Positions 41,114 to 48,546 of a stretch of DNA of 52,698 nucleotides are shown piece after piece. Position numbers and translations under genes: made by a program. The number at the start of each line of letters is the position of its first letter. The stretch's first letter is position 1. The notes under the pieces were generated by a model. The model did not search any database, was not told the DNA's origin, and worked only from the letters and a program-made list of their open reading frames with translations. The stretch is from positions 1 through 52,698 of the IMG/VR virus record IMGVR_UViG_3300028800_000120, one strand, 5' to 3'. This DNA is from a virus.

Positions 41114-41551
41114 TTACAGAATTGCGCCGGGAGGCTTGGGGATATTGGGCCAGCGTTCGGCAATCGAGGCGCACGCAGCCTTCATGTCGTTCCAGATATT
41201 GACGCTGTCGCCGGGGGCGACAAAGACCGTTCCGGCGTTCAAGTCGAGTACGCGGCAGAGGGCCTTTTCGGCTTCCTCCCCAGGCTCCAATTCTGACGCC
41301 CGGAGAAATCCAAAGATCGCGGCTGCCTGATAGGCGCCGATATCGTCGGCAACGACCTTGCCCTTGCGGATGAACTGGGCGGCGACCAGCTTGCCTTCAT
41401 TGTACTGGATGAGGCGCATTTTGGCCCTAAACCGACAACTTTGGGCGATGGTTCGCTTTCCGCGCTCAGATGCCGCCATGTACTCCGCAAGGGCTTGCAC
41501 GGAGATTCGCGGTTCTTTAACTTCCGAGTGCGTCGTTGTTTTAGAGCTCAT
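41114..41551 (-). CDS. hypothetical protein of divergent pair (145 aa)
   Basis: Begins MSSKTTTHSEVKEPRISVQA; the segment RISVQALAEYMAASERGKRT reads like a short helical DNA- or protein-binding start seen in some bacterial accessory proteins, then FRAKMRLIQYNEGKLVAAQF, FGFLRASELEPGEEAEKALC, and NIWNDMKAACASIAERWPNI. GGGAGAG precedes ATG. It is divergent from the gene at 41576 with only 24 bases between. No function assigned. Confidence 0.72.
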   Translation of the reverse strand: MSSKTTTHSEVKEPRISVQALAEYMAASERGKRTIAQSCRFRAKMRLIQYNEGKLVAAQFIRKGKVVADDIGAYQAAAIFGFLRASELEPGEEAEKALCRVLDLNAGTVFVAPGDSVNIWNDMKAACASIAERWPNIPKPPGAIL

Positions 41552-41575
41552 GTAGCTCTCCCGCTTGAGGTAAAA

Positions 41576-41800
41576 ATGCTGAACTTCTACTTCTCAGCAA
41601 ATCTGGATAACGACCGAACCTTATGCCTTGCGCCGCTTTGTGACCGATTTCTGGCAACGTCGGGTCAAGAGGTATCTGACCCTAGCGCGTATTTTCTCTA
41701 TGAACGGAGAGCCAGCGACCCCGATTCGGTGCGAATTATAGCTCAGGTCTTATCCGACGAGGCTGCACTGGAGCTTCGCGGAATGCTGAATCTGGCCTAG
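41576..41800 (+). CDS. lone rightward gene in the right arm (74 aa)
   Basis: Reads MLNFYFSANLDNDRTLCLAP, then FLATSGQEVSDPSAYFLYER and VLSDEAALELRGMLNLA. TGAGG lies about 6 bases before the ATG. It is the only plus-strand gene between 39.6 and 52 kb. Its start faces the start of the 145-aa gene, and it ends 7 bases before a convergent gene. No family recognised; probably a small regulated accessory protein. Confidence 0.6.
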   Translation: MLNFYFSANLDNDRTLCLAPLCDRFLATSGQEVSDPSAYFLYERRASDPDSVRIIAQVLSDEAALELRGMLNLA

Positions 41801-41807
41801 TGGTAAA

Positions 41808-41918
41808 TCAGGACAATTTGTCAGCGAGCTTTTGAAGCTGGGCCTGTAGTGATTCAATCTGGGATGCGACCTGGATGCGCTTCTCTTTGAGCGCGGAGAC
41901 GACGTGGGTGTCGGTCAT
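41808..41918 (-). CDS. 36-aa coiled-coil micropeptide
   Basis: Reads MTDTHVVSALKEKRIQVASQ, then IESLQAQLQKLADKLS: an almost perfect heptad helix. The ATG overlaps the stop of the gene upstream as ATGA. Small helical proteins of this kind recur in phage accessory regions. Function unknown. Confidence 0.62.
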   Translation of the reverse strand: MTDTHVVSALKEKRIQVASQIESLQAQLQKLADKLS

Positions 41919-42133
41919 GGCACGGCTTCGTAGGCTACGAGGATTTCGCTGCCATTGTCATGGCGGGTGAGGCGACACTTTACTAAGAGCCCCTTCCAAA
42001 ACTCGACTTCTGCGTCCTCGCCCCGGCAATCCAGTATCCGGTAAATATTGTCTCCGACATGCTCCGCATCGACCGGAGCCCATACGGGCACCGCTTCACG
42101 AGGAAGGTAAACGTAGATCGTTGTGGCGGTCAT
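41915..42133 (-). CDS. small conserved phage/bacterial protein, YVYLPREAVPVWAPVDA type (72 aa)
   Basis: MTATTIYVYLPREAVPVWAP, then NIYRILDCRGEDAEVEFWKG and LVAYEAVP, a pattern seen in a widespread small SH3-like protein family in phage and bacterial genomes. ATG 42133 is chosen by the conserved start; a TTG lies three codons earlier. Role unknown. Confidence 0.72.
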   Translation of the reverse strand: MTATTIYVYLPREAVPVWAPVDAEHVGDNIYRILDCRGEDAEVEFWKGLLVKCRLTRHDNGSEILVAYEAVP

Positions 42134-42224
42134 CTCCGCCAAATTACCCCCGGACCCCCGAAGTTCAAGGGAAGGGCTTTGGAAGCTTGCTACCTAATAC
42201 CGTGGTATTTCATGTGGCCCTCCA

Positions 42225-42398
42225 TCAGCCCAGTAGATCAGTGGTCAGCGCCGCGGCCGCCAGCTTGTCGAAATCCTTCTCCAGCGCCTTACTGCGCGCC
42301 AGCGCCTCGCGACCGCGAAGCTTGAAATATTCCTTCTGTGCCGTGCGCATCTCCACACCCTTTTCGAGCGCGGCCTTCATCTCATCGATCTTGCTCAT
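42225..42398 (-). CDS. small helical protein (57 aa)
   Basis: Reads MSKIDEMKAALEKGVEMRTA, then QKEYFKLRGREALARSKALE and KDFDKLAAAALTTDLLG: charged, helical, probably a coiled coil. ATG overlaps the stop upstream (ATGA). It is just under normal length limits. Confidence 0.65.
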   Translation of the reverse strand: MSKIDEMKAALEKGVEMRTAQKEYFKLRGREALARSKALEKDFDKLAAAALTTDLLG

Positions 42399-42568
42399 CG
42401 CCTTTTACCTCTCTGGATAGCTGTCATGCGCATTACGGTGTCGCCGTCAGTCTCGGTAGGCGTGGCGGCGCGCACGGTAATCTCGCCCTGGCGCGCGAGC
42501 TCGGCCAGAACCCGTAGGGACTCGCAGGAATTGTTCGGATTGTCGAAGCGCAGATCCTGAAGCTTCAT
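42395..42568 (-). CDS. small hypothetical protein (57 aa)
   Basis: Begins MKLQDLRFDNPNNSCESLRV and continues LAELARQGEITVRAATPTET. ATG 42568 overlaps the J-protein stop (ATGA), and its own stop overlaps the next start. The longer frame to 42928 is shadow of the J-protein gene. Function unknown, perhaps linked to the J-protein by coupling. Confidence 0.66.
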   Translation of the reverse strand: MKLQDLRFDNPNNSCESLRVLAELARQGEITVRAATPTETDGDTVMRMTAIQRGKRR

Positions 42569-43245
42569 CCGATTGTGCTCGTGTTGCCGAAGACCTGAAC
42601 GAAAACCTGCATCGGCGATTGCTCTGCCAGGAAGTCGTATTCCGCCAGAAGCCTCTTCGCCATCTGCACGCCCTTTATTTCCTGATCGACCTTCTCGCGA
42701 TTGCGCTCGATGATCACCATCTGATGGCGGATCATGGTGGCAATCTGATTGTCGCCTTCGCCGCGCCGCGCCCACGCCTTCAGAAGGCGACGGTTCAGAA
42801 CGATGGCGTGGCCCATGCCCTTCTTCACCTCTTCCGCCTTGGTGAGCCTGGCCTTGAGGCTTTCCATGGCGAGGATTTGTAGCGCCTGCGTCATCGGGTC
42901 GACATTGGCTTTGCTGCATTCGTCGCATGCCAGATAGATGGCCTGCAGCACCATCTGGAGCGCGATCGCATCCAGGTTGTCCGGCTCGTTGAGGTTCTTG
43001 TTGCCGGTGGCGTCGTACTTCCGGCGCTTGTCTTCGTCGCAGAGAATGACCATCGCCTCGGTCAATTCCTCGAATTCTTCCTTGGTGCCGCCCGCATCAG
43101 GATGGGCCTTGATCACCAGCTTGCGATAGGCCGCGCGGATGGCCGCCTTGGTCGCATCCTTCTTCACGCCCAGAATTTCATAGAGCGTGCGGTCGCCGCC
43201 GATCTTCCGGCCGGAAGGCTTATTCGTCGTCGTCAGCGTGGACAC
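42565..43245 (-). CDS. J-domain (DnaJ-like) protein (226 aa)
   Basis: Residues 20-80 form a J domain: LYEILGVKKDATKAAIRAAY, then KLVIKAHPDAGGTKEEFEEL with the catalytic HPD at 48-50, which stimulates Hsp70/DnaK ATPase. No zinc-finger or G/F region. The C-terminal ~145 residues are helical (LRLTKAEEVKKG-type helices, KGVQMAKRLLAEYDFLAEQ). GTG 43245 is preferred over TTG 43251 because GGGG sits 9 bases before it. It may recruit host DnaK to phage replication or assembly. Confidence 0.86.
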   Translation of the reverse strand: MSTLTTTNKPSGRKIGGDRTLYEILGVKKDATKAAIRAAYRKLVIKAHPDAGGTKEEFEELTEAMVILCDEDKRRKYDATGNKNLNEPDNLDAIALQMVLQAIYLACDECSKANVDPMTQALQILAMESLKARLTKAEEVKKGMGHAIVLNRRLLKAWARRGEGDNQIATMIRHQMVIIERNREKVDQEIKGVQMAKRLLAEYDFLAEQSPMQVFVQVFGNTSTIG

Positions 43246-43465
43246 GCTCAAGCCCCAATTCTCGAAACCATTTCAGCCCACGGCGCCACCAGACATTGGC
43301 CTTGCGGAGGCGCCCAAGCTTTTCCTCGCGTGTCTGGACATCAATCCGCACCGGATCCCAGTTGCCGTTGAGGCGAATCACCATCAGCGTTTCCGGATCG
43401 ATAAAGCTGTGGTGGAAGTTCTGGCGCGCGTGCGCGAGGGCCAGAATGAACCCGTCCTGCCGCAT
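43220..43465 (-). CDS. hypothetical protein (81 aa)
   Basis: Begins MRQDGFILALAHARQNFHHS; contains ETLMVIRLNGNWDPVRIDVQ and RRGLKWFRELGLERVHADDD. It overlaps the J-protein gene by 26 bases and shares one base with its upstream neighbour. No family recognised. Confidence 0.68.
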   Translation of the reverse strand: MRQDGFILALAHARQNFHHSFIDPETLMVIRLNGNWDPVRIDVQTREEKLGRLRKANVWWRRGLKWFRELGLERVHADDDE

Positions 43466-43734
43466 CAGTCTTCGCCGCGGAACTTATGCACCCGGCAGAC
43501 CATCCCGCCCTGGACCACTGGGAAGAGCGTCTGAATGGCTGGGCCCTGCTGCGTCATGACCTGCATCACAGCCGGCGGCGACCCGATGCAGACTTTCTTG
43601 GACCAGTCCATCACAACCCCCTTGTTGTCCATCAGGGGTTTTGTCCACTTGCAGCCCATGCAATCGCGCACGAGCTCAACGCCCTTTGCTGGCGCTTCGG
43701 CAGAAGATGTTACGGCGGGAATTTCGTCAGCCAT
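43465..43734 (-). CDS. small Cys-containing protein (89 aa)
   Basis: Residues ~24-30 have C-M-G-C; two further Cys (KKVCIGS, GGMVCRVHKF) could complete a zinc site. The first 20 residues are Ala/Pro/Thr-rich and flexible. Possibly a zinc-ribbon-like accessory protein. TGATG overlap with the downstream gene. Confidence 0.68.
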   Translation of the reverse strand: MADEIPAVTSSAEAPAKGVELVRDCMGCKWTKPLMDNKGVVMDWSKKVCIGSPPAVMQVMTQQGPAIQTLFPVVQGGMVCRVHKFRGED

Positions 43735-43829
43735 AGGTAAGCTCCAAGAAAAACGAGTGCGGTGTAAAAAAGAAGAACAAGGCAGCCTGGCCGCCGATTA
43801 GGCGGAAACCTTCTCCCCACATCCCGCAT
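43710..43829 (-). CDS. 39-aa single-span membrane protein
   Basis: Reads MRDVGRRFPPNRRPGCLVLL, then FYTALVFLGAYLWLTKFPP: an Arg-rich head then one hydrophobic helix. AGGAG lies 5 bases before ATG 43829, and it overlaps the next gene by 25 bases. Positive-inside charge suggests the N-terminus is cytoplasmic. Confidence 0.58.
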   Translation of the reverse strand: MRDVGRRFPPNRRPGCLVLLFYTALVFLGAYLWLTKFPP

Positions 43830-43922
43830 AGCGTCTCCTGAAAAGATGCAGCGGGCATATGTAACCTCGAACCTTTAACCAAAAATATCGGCGACGCATT
43901 TTATCCCCCAGCTTTACGATGA

Positions 43923-44162
43923 CTAATTGTCGGAAATTTCTTGCACCGGCTGCGGCTCGCTGTTTTCAAGCAAACGGTTCAGCAGCGCGCGCTGGCGATT
44001 ACGGATAGCGTCCAGCGTTATGATTTCGTCGCCCACCAGATCCTTGTCCGGACCCGCCGGCATCGATTTCTCGATGGCCTGCTTGGAGGCTATCAGCAGA
44101 GAAATTGTTCCGATGGTACGGCCGAACTCGGCCTTGACGGATTCGCGCAGTTCTTCATCCAT
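43923..44162 (-). CDS. small helical protein (79 aa)
   Basis: Begins MDEELRESVKAEFGRTIGTI; contains EKSMPAGPDKDLVGDEIITL and RNRQRALLNRLLE. AGGAG sits 7 bases before the ATG at 44162. A longer in-frame start lies over the ATPase stop. It probably forms an operon with the ATPase. Function unknown. Confidence 0.7.
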   Translation of the reverse strand: MDEELRESVKAEFGRTIGTISLLIASKQAIEKSMPAGPDKDLVGDEIITLDAIRNRQRALLNRLLENSEPQPVQEISDN

Positions 44163-44182
44163 GTGCTTCTCCTTCAGCCATA

Positions 44183-45985
44183 TCACTGCACCCAGTCTTG
44201 AAGCTCGACCGTGTCCTCAGCCGGATAGCTGACGATCTCCAGCGCGCTCATTGAGCCGACGATATTTTTCAGGTGCCCAGCCCCCCAGCCAAGCTTCCCG
44301 CCCATGTCCTGCCGGGTCATCACCCGGCCATTTGCGAGCAGTAGGTCTAGCACACTTTGCTGGGTGCCTTTCAGGGTGGACCGGAGGCCGTCGATCAGGC
44401 TGGCGCCCATGTCCGGCTCTGGCGCCGCCGCACGCCCCTGGTCGGTCAGGGCCAGCACGCTGTCCCCAGGATAGCTAATAAGGCCCATCGCGCTGAGAGA
44501 CCCGGCGATGTTCTTCAGGTGGCCCTTTCCCCAGCCGGCCACGGCAGCGACTTGGTTCCGGCTCGGGCGTGGGTGACCCATCGCCTCCCACCACCGGAGG
44601 GTTTTGAGAAGGTGCAGCTGGGAGCCCTTTAGGCCGCCTTCCTGAGGCTCCCGGGCGGGCCCCCGGGCTGCTGGCGCGGGCGGGCGGCTGGCGGGCGCGG
44701 CTGGAGCGGCCTGGACCTGCCGGGCGGCCCTGCGGCTGCCTGTGGCGGGCTGTGGGGCCTTGGCCCGGGCAAGGATGGCCTGGACCCCGGGCGGGGTTTT
44801 CCGGTTTGGAAATTTGAAATCGGTTGGCCCGGTGAAATTACGGACCGCGTACAGGATTTGCCCCCGGCCGAATTCCGCCCCTTCCGCGAAGCTGTGGACA
44901 TGCTGGAGCTCCATCGCTTCGTCCATCGTAATGAGAGCGTGCCGCACGCCTTCCTCGCGCGCTGACGCGAGTGCCTCCGGGTCTGGTTCAACAACCGCTG
45001 GCGGCCGGACTTGAAGCGCCGTGAGATACGTTTTCTTGGATGCCTCCAGCGCCGCCGTGAGCCGAGCAATTTGGCCCTTCAGCCTGGCGGGGTCATTCTC
45101 TTCTGCCTCCTTGACCGCATCCCCGATGATCGCCTTCAATTCTTCCGGGTCCACCGCGGCGGTGGTGACATCGAAGTCATCCGCGTCCTTGTCCGGCGTG
45201 GCCGTGTTGTCGAAAGTCTTGATGGGCGGGAAATGCAGCTTCTTGAAGAAATCGCTTTTCGCGCAGCACACCCATGCGGTGCCGGTCGGCAGGAAAGCGA
45301 GCTCGCCCTGGATGGCCTTCAGCAGATCCTTATCGCGCAGGTTCGCCGTCAGCCAGTCGATCACCGGCTTCTGGTCCGCCGGCAGGGATAGGCTATGCGC
45401 CGTGAGCGCACCGCAGCTTCCGAGCACGGCATTGTGCAGGGCCTGCGTGCGCTGGGTGGCGACGATCAGACGCAAGCCCTTCGTCCGGCTTCCGGTCGCC
45501 AGCCGCTTCGCCCAATAGACCGACATATTCTCTTTGCCGGCACCGACGCGCTCTTTCGGAGCAATCTCGTGGGCCTCTTCGATCACCAGGTACAGCACGC
45601 CCTTGATGTTCTTCCAGAGCGCCTTGGCGAAATCCACGAAGAACGATTGTGGCTCACCCATGTCGAAGTCAGCCATATCGATGATGGAAAGCGGCAGCTT
45701 GCCCTTCGCCACCAGTTCCCCGAGCGCCTTCCCGGCGCCAGCATGCAGCGGGACATGCCCTCGTGGGCCGCCGATGATCCGGAATGGAAGCCCCGCCAGC
45801 TTGCCGCTGGCGCTGGAAATCATCCCCCACCAGTCTGACTTGATGGTGTCCAGCACGCAGACGCGGTGCCCTTCCTCGACCAGATGCTCGACAATAGATT
45901 TTGTGTCGAAGGTTTTGCCCGAACCGGTCTCACCGACAACGGCGATGTGACGGGCCAACACATCATCGGGAACGGGATAGGACAT
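44183..45985 (-). CDS. HerA/FtsK-like ATPase with two C-terminal winged-helix repeats (600 aa)
   Basis: A hexameric DNA translocase-type ATPase. Walker A GETGSGKT (18-25), Walker B region VLYLVIEEAHEIAP (130-143), sensor VATQRT (175-180). The linker (265-330) has a coiled-coil segment; 400-450 is Pro/Ala/Arg-rich. Residues 452-517 and 538-600 are two homologous winged-helix-like units, each with GWGxGHLKNIxGSxSA. The phage has no recognisable replicative helicase in view, so it may drive replication or recombination. TGATG overlap with the gene upstream. Confidence 0.86.
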   Translation of the reverse strand: MSYPVPDDVLARHIAVVGETGSGKTFDTKSIVEHLVEEGHRVCVLDTIKSDWWGMISSASGKLAGLPFRIIGGPRGHVPLHAGAGKALGELVAKGKLPLSIIDMADFDMGEPQSFFVDFAKALWKNIKGVLYLVIEEAHEIAPKERVGAGKENMSVYWAKRLATGSRTKGLRLIVATQRTQALHNAVLGSCGALTAHSLSLPADQKPVIDWLTANLRDKDLLKAIQGELAFLPTGTAWVCCAKSDFFKKLHFPPIKTFDNTATPDKDADDFDVTTAAVDPEELKAIIGDAVKEAEENDPARLKGQIARLTAALEASKKTYLTALQVRPPAVVEPDPEALASAREEGVRHALITMDEAMELQHVHSFAEGAEFGRGQILYAVRNFTGPTDFKFPNRKTPPGVQAILARAKAPQPATGSRRAARQVQAAPAAPASRPPAPAARGPAREPQEGGLKGSQLHLLKTLRWWEAMGHPRPSRNQVAAVAGWGKGHLKNIAGSLSAMGLISYPGDSVLALTDQGRAAAPEPDMGASLIDGLRSTLKGTQQSVLDLLLANGRVMTRQDMGGKLGWGAGHLKNIVGSMSALEIVSYPAEDTVELQDWVQ

Positions 45986-46407
45986 CAGAAATCGTTCTTC
46001 CCATCATCTTCCTCGCGCCCCTCGTCTTCAGGGCCGTATTGCTCAGAAGGATAGCTGTCGATAGGCGATGGCAGCGCCTTTGTGGTGAGCGTCGCGCGGA
46101 TGTTCGCCGGCAGGTAATAGTCCTGCGCGGCCTGGCGCCGGAATGCCACTTCGGCGCTGCACGGCGTCAGCCCATAGATGGCCGATCCGCCATGAAAGAC
46201 CGGCGGCAGAAGCTGGTTCTCGAAGATGACCTCGACGCAGAGCATCTTCGCGCCGAAACGCTCGACCTCTGACACGCGGCCAACCATCTTAGTGTGGCCG
46301 AATAGGTCTACGATCCCGTATTCCCCTGGCGGATATTCAATCGCCAGCTTTGCATCTTGCGCTTCGGCCACCGGCTCTGCCCCTTCGGGAATTTTCGCGT
46401 CATCCAT
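45985..46407 (-). CDS. conserved phage protein with IYGLTPCSAEVA motif (140 aa)
   Basis: Residues ~30-110: YGIVDLFGHTKMVGRVSEVE, then LLPPVFHGGSAIYGLTPCSA and EVAFRR. This resembles a family common in tailed phages near recombination genes, of unknown activity. The N- and C-termini are acidic and disordered. AAGGAG lies 8 bases before the ATG. Upstream HNH ORF overlaps it by 100 bases. Confidence 0.76.
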   Translation of the reverse strand: MDDAKIPEGAEPVAEAQDAKLAIEYPPGEYGIVDLFGHTKMVGRVSEVERFGAKMLCVEVIFENQLLPPVFHGGSAIYGLTPCSAEVAFRRQAAQDYYLPANIRATLTTKALPSPIDSYPSEQYGPEDEGREEDDGKNDF

Positions 46408-46775
46408 TTCGTCTTCTCCTTCGTTTCGCCGCGCGCTTGCTTTTCCCGCTTGCGCTCTTTCTTGATTTTACCCGTATCGTAACCGGCCGTAGTTGCTCCA
46501 AGCCCGTTAGTCTTTTCCTGATGGCATTGCGCGCAGAGGGCATCGATGTGGCGCGGCGAGAGTTGGTGCGGGATGTAGTCGGTCCGTCGCGCATTGACAT
46601 CGCGCAGGCGTAAAGCAGGCTCATGATCAAACCGCGTATCTGTTTTTGGAAGGTGGGAGACCGGAGCACTGTTGCAACGAACGCACATTCCCTTTTGCCT
46701 TTTACAGACCTCTTTCTTGATCCTGACCGGAATGTATTTCCGCGGCGGCCGCTTTTCTTTGTCACCGGATGACAT
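46308..46775 (-). CDS. HNH-type endonuclease-like protein (155 aa)
   Basis: Cys pair C-V-R-C near residue 30, then RFDHEPALRLRD (DHxPALRLR, the H of HNH), and DALCAQCHQEKTNG, the terminal zinc pair and N-H motif. The C-terminal third is Lys/Arg-rich. It overlaps the next gene by 100 bases; the real end could be earlier if a frameshift is present. AAGGA precedes the ATG. Could be a homing-type nuclease or packaging-associated HNH. Confidence 0.76.
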   Translation of the reverse strand: MSSGDKEKRPPRKYIPVRIKKEVCKRQKGMCVRCNSAPVSHLPKTDTRFDHEPALRLRDVNARRTDYIPHQLSPRHIDALCAQCHQEKTNGLGATTAGYDTGKIKKERKREKQARGETKEKTKWMTRKFPKGQSRWPKRKMQSWRLNIRQGNTGS

Positions 46776-46959
46776 CCTTCATTGGCCTTATCAGATATGC
46801 GTGGGCTGGATTTTCCAGGCCACACGTCGTTTGCATCCATGCCCATTGGTTTACCGGCTCAAGCACGGGCGGGCGCGCGTGGGCGGAAGCCGCAAGGATC
46901 GCGATTTCAAAGTCCTGCGGAAGCTTCTGAAGCTCAGCGACGAACTCGCGCACTTTCAC
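46762..46959 (-). CDS. small hypothetical protein (65 aa)
   Basis: GTG at 46959 (MKVREFVAELQKLPQDFEIA) overlaps the XRE stop as GTGA and has AAGGA about 10 bases upstream. A longer frame to 47121 is rejected. Ends AHAYLIRPMKDVIR, with the HNH start inside its last codons. The opening resembles small phage proteins of unknown function. Confidence 0.66.
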   Translation of the reverse strand: MKVREFVAELQKLPQDFEIAILAASAHARPPVLEPVNQWAWMQTTCGLENPAHAYLIRPMKDVIR

Positions 46960-47225
46960 CTTCGCAGATCCTTCGTGAAATCCTGCACCTGACACCCGAG
47001 CGCGCCGGCCATCCGCGCCAGAACTTCGGGAGCTATCGGTGTGTCGCCGGCCAGATAGCGATAGACCTGGCTTTTGTGGGTGCCGATGCGGTCCGCCATC
47101 TGCGTCGGTCCCATGCGACAAAGCTCCATCTGGAGCCGCACGCGCTCGCCGAGCGCTTTGTCATAGGCATTGGGCGCGGGTGCCACCCGCGGCCGTCCGC
47201 CCTTGTTGATCGTCGCCGCCGTCAT
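46956..47225 (-). CDS. XRE-family helix-turn-helix regulator (89 aa)
   Basis: Helix-turn-helix in residues ~30-80: GERVRLQMELCRMGPTQMAD, RIGTHKSQVYRYLAGDTP, IAPEVLARMAGALGCQVQDF, the classical Cro/CI-type fold. A basic, Gly/Arg-rich head (NKGGRPRVAP) may contact DNA. ATGA overlap with the upstream gene places it inside the recombination operon. Confidence 0.86.
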   Translation of the reverse strand: MTAATINKGGRPRVAPAPNAYDKALGERVRLQMELCRMGPTQMADRIGTHKSQVYRYLAGDTPIAPEVLARMAGALGCQVQDFTKDLRR

Positions 47226-48442
47226 TTCTTAAGACGGCTCTTGAAGGCGGCAGCCACCTTGTCGGATGCGGCCTGACAATCGGTTTCCCACTTGGTCTGC
47301 TCTGCCTCCGAAAGGATACCGGCCTCGATCACCTCGTCCCGCAGATTGGTGACATCGCGTACGCTGCGCCCTGCCGCCACCTTTTCCAACTGCCCATAGG
47401 CATCCTTGATAAGGTCCAGCCGTTCCTGTTCAAGGTCCAGCCGTTCCTGTTCGCGGTTTTGTTCAAGAAGATCGCCCTGGCTAGTCTGCTGCTGTTGTGG
47501 ATCGGCGTCTTTCTTTTCCGCCGTCTCGGTCTGCGCCGTTTTGGCAGCGGCCTCTGCCTTTTCCGCTGCTGGCTTATCCGTCTTATCAGCGGCGACCTTG
47601 GTGCGCGTGAACTCGCTCTGGCGTGGGCGCTTCGGCGAAACCTGATCCGGATTCTGCATGTTCTCCAGCGCGAAAATATCTTCGACCTTTTCGCCGCCTT
47701 CCTTGATGCTGTTGTGCACGCCGGCCAGGAACATCAGATGTTCGTAATTGACATCCTCGATCCCCTTGACACCGAGCAGACCGAAAATCTGCTCCTTGTC
47801 CACACCCATCAGCATGAACGCTTTCAGCATGTCCTCGCGCTTCTGGCTGAAGTTTTCGAACTTGCCGACAGAGCATTGCCGCGCCGCCTGATAGCTGGGG
47901 TTCCAGTATGGCTTGGGAATACCCTTCAGGATGGCGTTGCGCAGCGCGATGGAGCCGGCGGCGTTGCCGGTCACCATGATCATGTCGTCGCTGTAGCGCA
48001 CCTTCTGGCCGGTCTTTTCATCGGCCGATGTGATGCGGCGCAAGACCTGGAAGGCCACCGCCATGTTCTTTTCCAGATCCCAGAAAAAGCCCTGTGCGGT
48101 GATGAAATCCTCGCCCACTTCCGTGATCATGGAGCCGGTGCGGACATTGCCCCATGCCTGCATCGCGCTGGCCGCGAAGTTGATGCTGGGGCCTTCGATC
48201 AATTTGCCGCCGCGCTTGTATGCATAGAGGCAGCCCTTTGCGGTCTCTTCATCGAACGTGACCAGCTCGCGCATCTGCTGGCGGAAGCCAGTGATGGATC
48301 GCGGATAGGCGCGCGCGGTCAGAATTTGCCGGTTGACCTCCGCCTCGCTGATCTGCATGAGCGCGCCAGGATTGGCGGAAACTTCCACCGCATCTTCTTC
48401 ATCAATGACGCCTTCGGCTGGTTCGTCAAATCCGGTCTGCAT
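47222..48442 (-). CDS. predicted phage recombination protein, single-strand annealing type (406 aa)
   Basis: Residues ~30-260 match in style a phage protein family placed with recombination genes: EVNRQILTARAYPRSITGFR, KLIEGPSINFAASAMQAWGN, DDMIMVTGNAAGSIALRNAI, and LMFLAGVHNSIKEGGEKVED. The next ~90 residues are Lys/Gln-rich and disordered, and include a perfect 7-aa duplication. ATG 48442 follows AAGGAAAG; 13 extra upstream codons lack a site. RecT/ERF-like annealing is inferred from family and neighbours (exonuclease, HerA ATPase), not proven. Confidence 0.68.
   Translation of the reverse strand: MQTGFDEPAEGVIDEEDAVEVSANPGALMQISEAEVNRQILTARAYPRSITGFRQQMRELVTFDEETAKGCLYAYKRGGKLIEGPSINFAASAMQAWGNVRTGSMITEVGEDFITAQGFFWDLEKNMAVAFQVLRRITSADEKTGQKVRYSDDMIMVTGNAAGSIALRNAILKGIPKPYWNPSYQAARQCSVGKFENFSQKREDMLKAFMLMGVDKEQIFGLLGVKGIEDVNYEHLMFLAGVHNSIKEGGEKVEDIFALENMQNPDQVSPKRPRQSEFTRTKVAADKTDKPAAEKAEAAAKTAQTETAEKKDADPQQQQTSQGDLLEQNREQERLDLEQERLDLIKDAYGQLEKVAAGRSVRDVTNLRDEVIEAGILSEAEQTKWETDCQAASDKVAAAFKSRLKK
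47411..47452 (-). repeat. perfect tandem duplication, 2 x 21 bases
   Basis: Positions 47411-47431 and 47432-47452 are identical and in frame, encoding EQERLDL twice in the disordered tail of the recombination protein. It probably arose by recent slippage. Confidence 0.85.
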
Positions 48443-48546
48443 GTGCTTTCCTTTCCAAAGTTTCAGCGGGGGTCTGTCCAAGTATTGCGCCGCCTACCAC
48501 GCCAGCCCCCGCCCTCGGCTCCCACCAGTTTTGCAGGCGGTGGTCT

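Noticed and set aside
42194-42209. Small palindrome AATACC-GT-GGTATT between leftward genes
   Set aside because: Six-base arms with a 2-base centre in an isolated 90-base gap; could be chance, and no promoter is visible beside it.
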